From NCBI GenBank assembly GCA_935421135.1, contig OW285193.1, forward strand, positions 4,585,996 through 4,649,995: 64,000 nucleotides of DNA, read 5' to 3'. Below the pieces are notes generated by a model. The model was not told the origin of the DNA and made no database searches. It saw only the letters and a program-made list of their open reading frames with translations. The translations under genes were made by a program, and so were the position numbers. Below, one piece after another: positions 57,185 to 64,000 of the stretch. Source of the stretch: Bugulina stolonifera. Lineage: Eukaryota > Bryozoa > Gymnolaemata > Cheilostomatida > Bugulidae. The stretch's first letter is position 1. Each line of letters starts with the position of its first letter.

Positions 57185-57360
57185 AATATATTATTGCAAG
57201 GAAAGTTATTTTTGAGCGGTTTAAAATCACTGTGCTAGGCTACTACCTATCATAGACGCCTCGGATTCAACCCACAGTTGGGGGGTGGCATTTTAATGGA
57301 CTTGAAACAAGTCTCCGGCCGCTCAAAAGTAAATTTCTCTGCCTAAAAATACATTATCAC
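57185..57360 (+). mobile_element. CTCAAA-tail SINE family, copy with inverted ends
   Basis: Box B-like GGATTCAACCCAC, then the tail CCGCTCAAAAGTAAATTTCTC. The left end TTTTTGAGCGG is the inverse of the tail. Confidence 0.7.
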
Positions 57361-57644
57361 TAATAGACATATACACGTACAAAAATGTATAGGTGTGAGC
57401 GATATTATCTAATTTATTTAGTTATATCATGACCACTTTCAAGCCTAATCTAACTTTCGTACGTGAAACACAAGTTATGCTAAAACTTAAACACTCTCCA
57501 GATGCTGGTTTTACTTTAAGAATGAAGAGTTGCAAGAGAAAGAGAACACCGTATAAATATATACATGTAACATGACTGACCACTAAGCGATCCTGCAATA
57601 ACTACATGCACTAAATAAAGTATTCTAAGCGTGCAGTCGATAAG

Positions 57645-60600
57645 ACATAACTGGACTGTGAGTGGTCCCCACAAGTACTCTGATAGAGAGTATCACATGC
57701 ACACACTCAATATAATATAGTTAGACTGCTAGCGGTCCCCGCAAGTACTTTTATAGAAAGTATCACATGCACACAGTCTATATAATATAGTTAGACTGCT
57801 AGCGGACCCCACAAGTACTGCCATAGAAATCATGTCATGCACACAGCGAATACAATAACTTTAGTCGGATGGTGGTCCCCACAATGACCATCAATAGGAG
57901 TATCACACACACACAGCCAATATAACATAGTAGGACTGCTAGCGGTCCCCACAAGTACTCTTTTAGAAAGTGACACATGTACACAGTCAATATTATATAG
58001 TTAGACTGTTAGCGGTCCCCACAAGTGCTCTTATAGAAAGTGTGACATGCACACGGCCAATATAATATAGTTTGACAGGTAGCGGACCCCACAAGTGCTC
58101 TTATAGAAAGTGTCACATGCACACAGTCAATATAATATAGTTTGACAGGTAGCGGACCCCACAAGTGATCTTATAGAAAGTTACACATGCACACAGTCAA
58201 TATAATATAGTTAGCGGTCCCCACAGGTGTTCTAATAGAAAGTGTCACATGCACACAGTCAATATAATATAGTTAGACAGGTAGCGGACCCCACAAGTAC
58301 TCTTATAGAAAGTGTCACATGCACACAGTCAATATAATATAGTTTGACAGGTAGCGGACCCCACAAGTACTCTTACAGAAAGTGACACATGCACACAGTC
58401 AATATAATATAGTTAGCGGTCCCCACAAGTGCTCTCATAGAAAGTTACACATGCACACAGTCAATATAATATAGTTTGACAGGTAGCGGACCCCACAAGT
58501 GCTCTTATAGAAAGTGTCACATGCACACAGTCAATATAATATAGTTAGCGGTCCCCACAGGTGTTCTAATAGAAAGTGTCACATGCACACAGTCAATATA
58601 ATATAGTTAGACAGGTAGCGGACCCCACAAGTACTCTTATAGAAAGTGTCACATGCACACAGTCACTATAATATAGTTTGACAGGTAGCGGACCCCACAA
58701 GTACTCTTATAGAAAGTGACACATGCACACAGTCAATATAATATAGTTAGCGGTCCCCACAAGTGCTCTCATAGAAAGTTACACATGCACACAGTCAATA
58801 TAATATAGTTTGACAGGTAGCGGACCCCACAAGTACTCTTATAGAAAGTGTCACATGCACACAGTCAATATAATATAGTTTGACAGGTAGCGGACCCCAC
58901 AAGTACTCTTATAGAAAGTGACACATGCACACAGTCAATATAATATAGTTAGCGGTCCCCACAAGTGCTCTCATAGAAAGTTACACATGCACACAGTCAA
59001 TATAATATAGTTTGACAGGTAGCGGACCCCACAAGTACTCTTATAGAAAGTGTCACATGCACACAGTCAATATAATATAGTTTGACAGGTAGCGGACCCC
59101 ACAAGTGATCTTATAGAAAGTTACACATGCACACAGTCAATATAATATAGTTTGACAGGTAGCGGACCCCACAAGTACTCTTATAGAAAGTGACACATGC
59201 ACACAGTCAATATAATATAGTTAGCGGTCCCCACAAGTGCTCTCATAGAAAGTTACACATGCACACAGTCAATATAATATAGTTTGACAGGTAGCGGACC
59301 CCACAAGTACTCTTATAGAAAGTGTCACATGCACACAGTCAATATAATATAGTTTGACAGGTAGCGGACCCCACAAGTGATCTTATAGAAAGTTACACAT
59401 GCACACAGTCAATATAATATAGTTTGACAGGTAGCGGACCCCACAAGTGCTCTCATAGAAAGTTACACATGCACACAGTCAATATAATATAGTTTGACAG
59501 GTAGCGGACCCCACAAGTACTCTTATAGAAAGTGTCACATGCACACAGTCAATATAATATAGTTTGACAGGTAGCGGACCCCACAAGTACTCTTATAGAA
59601 AGTGTCACATGCACACAGTCAATATAATATAGTTTGACAGGTAGCGGACCCCACAAGTACTCTTATAGAAAGTGACACATGCACACAGTCAATATAATAT
59701 AGTTAGCGGTCCCCACAAGTGCTCTCATAGAAAGTTACACATGCACACAGTCAATATAATATAGTTTGACAGGTAGCGGACCCCACAAGTACTCTTATAG
59801 AAAGTGTCACATGCACACAGTCAATATAATATAGTTTGACAGGTAGCGGACCCCACAAGTGATCTTATAGAAAGTTACACATGCACACAGTCAATATAAT
59901 ATAGTTTGACAGGTAGCGGACCCCACAAGTGCTCTCATAGAAAGTTACACATGCACACAGTCAATATAATATAGTTTGACAGGTAGCGGACCCCACAAGT
60001 ACTCTTATAGAAAGTGTCACATGCACACAGTCAATATAATATAGTTAGCGGTCCCCACAAGTGCTCTCATAGAAAGTTACACATGCACACAGTCAATATA
60101 ATATAGTTTGACAGGTAGCGGACCCCACAAGTACTCTTATAGAAAGTTACACATGCACACAGTCAATATAATATAGTTTGACAGGTAGCGGACCCCACAA
60201 GTGATCTTATAGAAAGTTACACATGCACACAGTCAATATAATATAGTTTGACAGGTAGCGGACCCCACAAGTACTCTTATAGAAAGTGTCACATGCACAC
60301 AGTCAATATAATATAGTTTGACAGGTAGCGGACCCCACAAGTACTCTTATAGAAAGTGTCACATGCACACAGTCAATATAATATAGTTTGACAGGTAGCG
60401 GACCCCACAAGTACTCTTATAGAAAGTGTCACATGCACACAGTCAATATAATATAGTTTGACAGGTAGCGGACCCCACAAGTACTCTTATAGAAAGTGTC
60501 ACATGCACACAGTCAATATAATATAGTTAGCGGTCCCCACAGGTGTTCTAATAGAAAGTGTCACATGCACACAGTCAATATAATATAGTTAGACAGGTAG

Positions 60601-62675
60601 CGGACCCCACAAGTACTCTTATAGAAAGTGTCACATGCACACAGTCAATATAATATAGTTTGACAGGTAGCGGACCCCACAAGTACTCTTATAGAAAGTG
60701 TCACATGCACACAGTCAATATAATATAGTTTGACAGGTAGCGGACCCCACAAGTACTCTTATAGAAAGTGTCACATGCACACAGTCAATATAATATAGTT
60801 AGCGGTCCCCACAGGTGTTCTAATAGAAAGTGTCACATGCACACAGTCAATATAATATAGTTAGACAGGTAGCGGACCCCACAAGTACTCTTATAGAAAG
60901 TGTCACATGCACACAGTCAATATAATATAGTTTGACAGGTAGCGGACCCCACAAGTACTCTTATAGAAAGTGTCACATGCACACAGTCAATATAATATAG
61001 TTTGACAGGTAGCGGACCCCACAAGTACTCTTATAGAAAGTGTCACATGCACACAGTCAATATAATATAGTTAGCGGTCCCCACAGGTGTTCTAATAGAA
61101 AGTGTCACATGCACACAGTCAATATAATATAGTTAGACAGGTAGCGGACCCCACAAGTACTCTTATAGAAAGTGTCACATGCACACAGTCAATATAATAT
61201 AGTTAGCGGTCCCCACAGGTGTTCTAATAGAAAGTGTCACATGCACACAGTCAATATAATATAGTTAGACAGGTAGCGGACCCCACAAGTACTCTTATAG
61301 AAAGTGTCACATGCACACAGTCAATATAATATAGTTTGACAGGTAGCGGACCCCACAAGTACTCTTATAGAAAGTGACACATGCACACAGTCAATATAAT
61401 ATAGTTAGCGGTCCCGTCCCCACAAGTGCTCTCATAGAAAGTTACACATGCACACAGTCAATATAATATAGTTTGACAGGTAGCGGACCCCACAAGTACT
61501 CTTATAGAAAGTGTCACATGCACACAGTGAATATAATATAGTTTGACAGGTAGCGGACCCCACAAGTGATCTTATAGAAAGTTACACATGCACACAGTCA
61601 ATATAATATAGTTTGACAGGTAGCGGACCCCACAAGTGATCTTATAGAAAGTTACACATGCACACAGTCAATATAATATAGTTTGACAGGTAGCGGACCC
61701 CACAAGTACTCTTATAGAAAGTGTCACATGCACACAGTCAATATAATATAGTTAGCGGTCCCCACAGGTGTTCTAATAGAAAGTGTCACATGCACACAGT
61801 CAATATAATATAGTTAGACAGGTAGCGGACCCCACAAGTACTCTTATAGAAAGTGTCACATGCACACAGTCAATATAATATAGTTTGACAGGTAGCGGAC
61901 CCCACAAGTACTCTTATAGAAAGTGTCACATGCACACAGTCAATATAATATAGTTTGACAGGTAGCGGACCCCACAAGTACTCTTATAGAAAGTGTCACA
62001 TGCACACAGTGAATATAATATAGTTTGACAGGTAGCGGACCCCACAAGTGATCTTATAGAAAGTTACACATGCACACAGTCAATATAATATAGTTTGACA
62101 GGTAGCGGACCCCACAAGTGATCTTATAGAAAGTTACACATGCACACAGTCAATATAATATAGTTTGACAGGTAGCGGACCCCACAAGTACTCTTATAAA
62201 AAGTGTCACATGCACACAGTCAATATAATATAGTTTGACAGTTAGTGGTCCCCACAAGTGCTCTTATAGAAAATGTCACATGCACACAGTCAATATAATA
62301 TAGTTAGACAAGTAGCGGACCCCACAAGTACTCATATAGAAAGTGTCACAAGCACACAGTCTATATTATATAGTTAGACGGTTAGCGGTCCCCACAAGTG
62401 CTGTTATAGAAAGTATCACACGCAGACAGTCAATATAATATAGTTAGAATACTAGCGGACCCCACAAGTACTCTTATAGAAAGTTACACATGCACACAGT
62501 CAATATAATATAGTTTGACAGGTAGCGGTCCCCACAAGTGCTCTCATAGAAACTGTCACATGCACACAGTCAATATAATATAGGGCCTAGTTAGTCGGTT
62601 TGTGGACCCCACAAGTACTTTTATAGAGAGTATCACTTGCACACAATCAATATAATATAGTCAGACAGTTAATAC
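57645..62675. repeat. Satellite array of 70-bp and 62-bp monomers
   Basis: About 75 head-to-tail units. The long monomer (70 bp) starts TTTGACAGGTAGCGGACCCC, runs through AGAAAGTGTCACATGCACAC and ends AATATAATATAG. The short one (62 bp) lacks the 8-bp TTGACAGG-type segment and reads TTAGCGGTCCCCACA. Within each type, sub-variants alternate in recurring orders (for example short GGTGTTC, long TTAGACAGG, long TTTGACAGG). Outer units at both ends are more diverged than the centre. No ORF. Confidence 0.97.
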
Positions 62676-63574
62676 TATGAGTCCTCAGCGCGTTCCTATG
62701 TGGCAGACTGTGTGGTTTTGGCCATTTTCCCTACTTTCCATCAACATTTTAATCACACTAATCCTTGATGTGCCTATACAAATTATGTATCAAAATGAAG
62801 CTTAACACCTGCAGAACTATTAATAGAAACAGACCTGAGCCATCATGCATAGCCATTAGATGACAGCGAGATAGGCAAAACCTATTTTTATCATTCTGCT
62901 AAAAACTCAATACTAAAATAGTATTATTTACCAAGCAAGTACTTTATTTCCTATCAAAATTCAGTTAACATCATACTAAAATGAGCTAAACATACTTGGA
63001 TCAGTGTTTGAACCAAGTTCTGGCCCCTCACAGCCAATAATTTGATCAATCAAACAGACAGCATCGAACCTACTGAAGGAGGCCATTTTTACTCTAAACA
63101 GCAAGTGCCAGGTCAGAGGATATACTGTAGGTGTTTTCACAAATAAAAATCACAAGATGGCCGTCCAGCCCAGCTCCGAAGGGCTATTGGCCTGCGATTT
63201 TGGTTGGCCGGACGAAACCATTCTTAGCTCATCGGCACACCTGATTTCTTCACGCGAAAATGAGGACTTTGCGACCCTGTGACAGGTGTGTGCCAGAAAA
63301 TATTTTTGTAGATCGACCTAGGTCTGAAGTTTAGTTCACAAAGACATTTAATGTAGTTGTTTTCATCACCCAATTAAATCCTTTGTATTAGCGCTAGAAT
63401 CCTGGAGATTATGTGTCAACGCAAAAAAGTATGCTCTCACTAAATATTGCTTTACTTATACCACAAACCCAATAGTTTTGCTGTTATGAATAAAAGACTG
63501 CAACTGTGAGTATGCTCCTCCTCAGGCCCCTGTGAAAAACATAGCTGCGAGTATACTCGTCCTCATGGCTGAAA
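62676..63574. other. Unique sequence interrupting the satellite
   Basis: No gene seen. It contains a segment near 63145-63200 that matches the reverse of 7176-7240. Confidence 0.5.
63145..63200 (+). repeat. Dispersed repeat, copy A
   Basis: Carries AAGATGGCCGTCC and GGGCTATTGGCCTG; the reverse of 7176-7240 carries AAGATGGCCATCTGGCC and GGGCTATTGGCCTG. Confidence 0.6.
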
Positions 63575-63925
63575 GTGTTAGCGGTCCCCACAATAACTCT
63601 TCTTGATAGTAACACTTGCACATAATCAATATAACATAGCTACACAGTAAGCGGTCCCCACAAGAACTATAACACAATGTATCACATGCACACAGAGGTC
63701 CCAATATACAATGTAGTTATACTGTTCATGGTCCCCACAATAACTATTATTGAAAGCATCACATGCACGCAGTCAATATAATATCATTATGCAGTAGGCG
63801 GTCCCCACAAGAACCTTTACATAACGAGTCACATGCACACATTCAATATAATATCAATAAACGGTTAACGGTCCCCACAATGACTTTTATGGAAAGTAAC
63901 AGATGCACACAGTCAACACGATGTT
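63575..63925. repeat. Resumed, diverged satellite units
   Basis: At least four units with AGCGGTCCCCACAA, CACATGCACACAG and TCAATATAA motifs at about 70-bp spacing, clearly older than the main array. Confidence 0.85.
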
Positions 63926-64000
63926 TTTTCTTTCTAACATACAAGAGCACTTCCTGTCAAGCGGTACCCGCAACTGCATTTCCATGCGCAATGGGGAGAC

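Larger units (their letters stand above)
55440..57644. other. Non-coding stretch between the Ngaro-type element and the satellite
   Basis: No gene is supported. It holds two SINE copies (56905-57055 and 57185-57360). At about 55560-55930 it has several GCGGGGTCC / GGGGACCGC modules that look like diverged, inverted satellite monomers. Confidence 0.5.

Noticed and set aside
57645..62675. Regular repeats that could suggest a CRISPR array
   Set aside because: Monomers are contiguous with no unique spacers, and the DNA is eukaryotic; it is a satellite.

Overview
The window is nuclear DNA of an animal: spliced genes with GT-AG introns, RGG-rich starts, several retrotransposon classes, tRNA-derived SINEs and a satellite array. 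A marine invertebrate fits best and a sponge is my leading guess, but nothing here proves the phylum. The only host genes I can firmly recognise are two copies of a ZNFX1-like (NFX1-type zinc finger-containing protein 1) RNA helicase gene. They lie head to head, with starts about 16.7 kb apart.

Layout. (1) 202-30018, minus strand: a ZNFX1-like gene with 29 coding exons (4887 nt, 1629 codons visible). It has an RGG start, an ARM-like N-terminal region, a complete UPF1-like superfamily 1 helicase and a row of NFX1-type zinc fingers; its 3' end lies beyond base 1. All exon phases join. Its introns hold a 5.1-kb LTR element with one large gag-like ORF and no pol (11570-16692), a LINE split by a hAT-type MITE (17425-19290), a solo LTR (27737-28442), fold-back MITEs, SINEs, minisatellites, and two tandem duplications that copy exon 5' borders with their splice acceptors. 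(2) 30019-46754: the divergent intergenic region. It holds SINEs, a perfect 41-bp palindrome, the 3' end of an R2/NeSL-type LINE, and a very young Ty3/gypsy-type LTR retrotransposon (35371-40262) with identical LTRs, a 5-bp target duplication, intact gag and pol, and a GGGTTTT slippery heptamer between them. (3) 46755-50448, plus strand: the second ZNFX1-like copy. Only the first five exons are visible, with intron positions and phases matching the first copy. (4) About 50860-55440: a decayed tyrosine-recombinase retrotransposon (DIRS/Ngaro type), minus strand. (5) 55440-57640: non-coding, with SINEs and diverged satellite-like modules. (6) 57645-62675: a roughly 5-kb satellite of interleaved 70-bp and 62-bp monomers, resuming in diverged form at 63575 to about 63925.

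How the parts relate. ZNFX1 proteins are known as RNA-binding helicases in antiviral sensing and in small-RNA inheritance. The locus is itself heavily invaded by mobile elements. The plus-strand copy either has a fifth intron longer than 13.5 kb, swollen by the Ngaro-like element and the satellite, or has been cut off after its ARM-like region. The window cannot decide between these.
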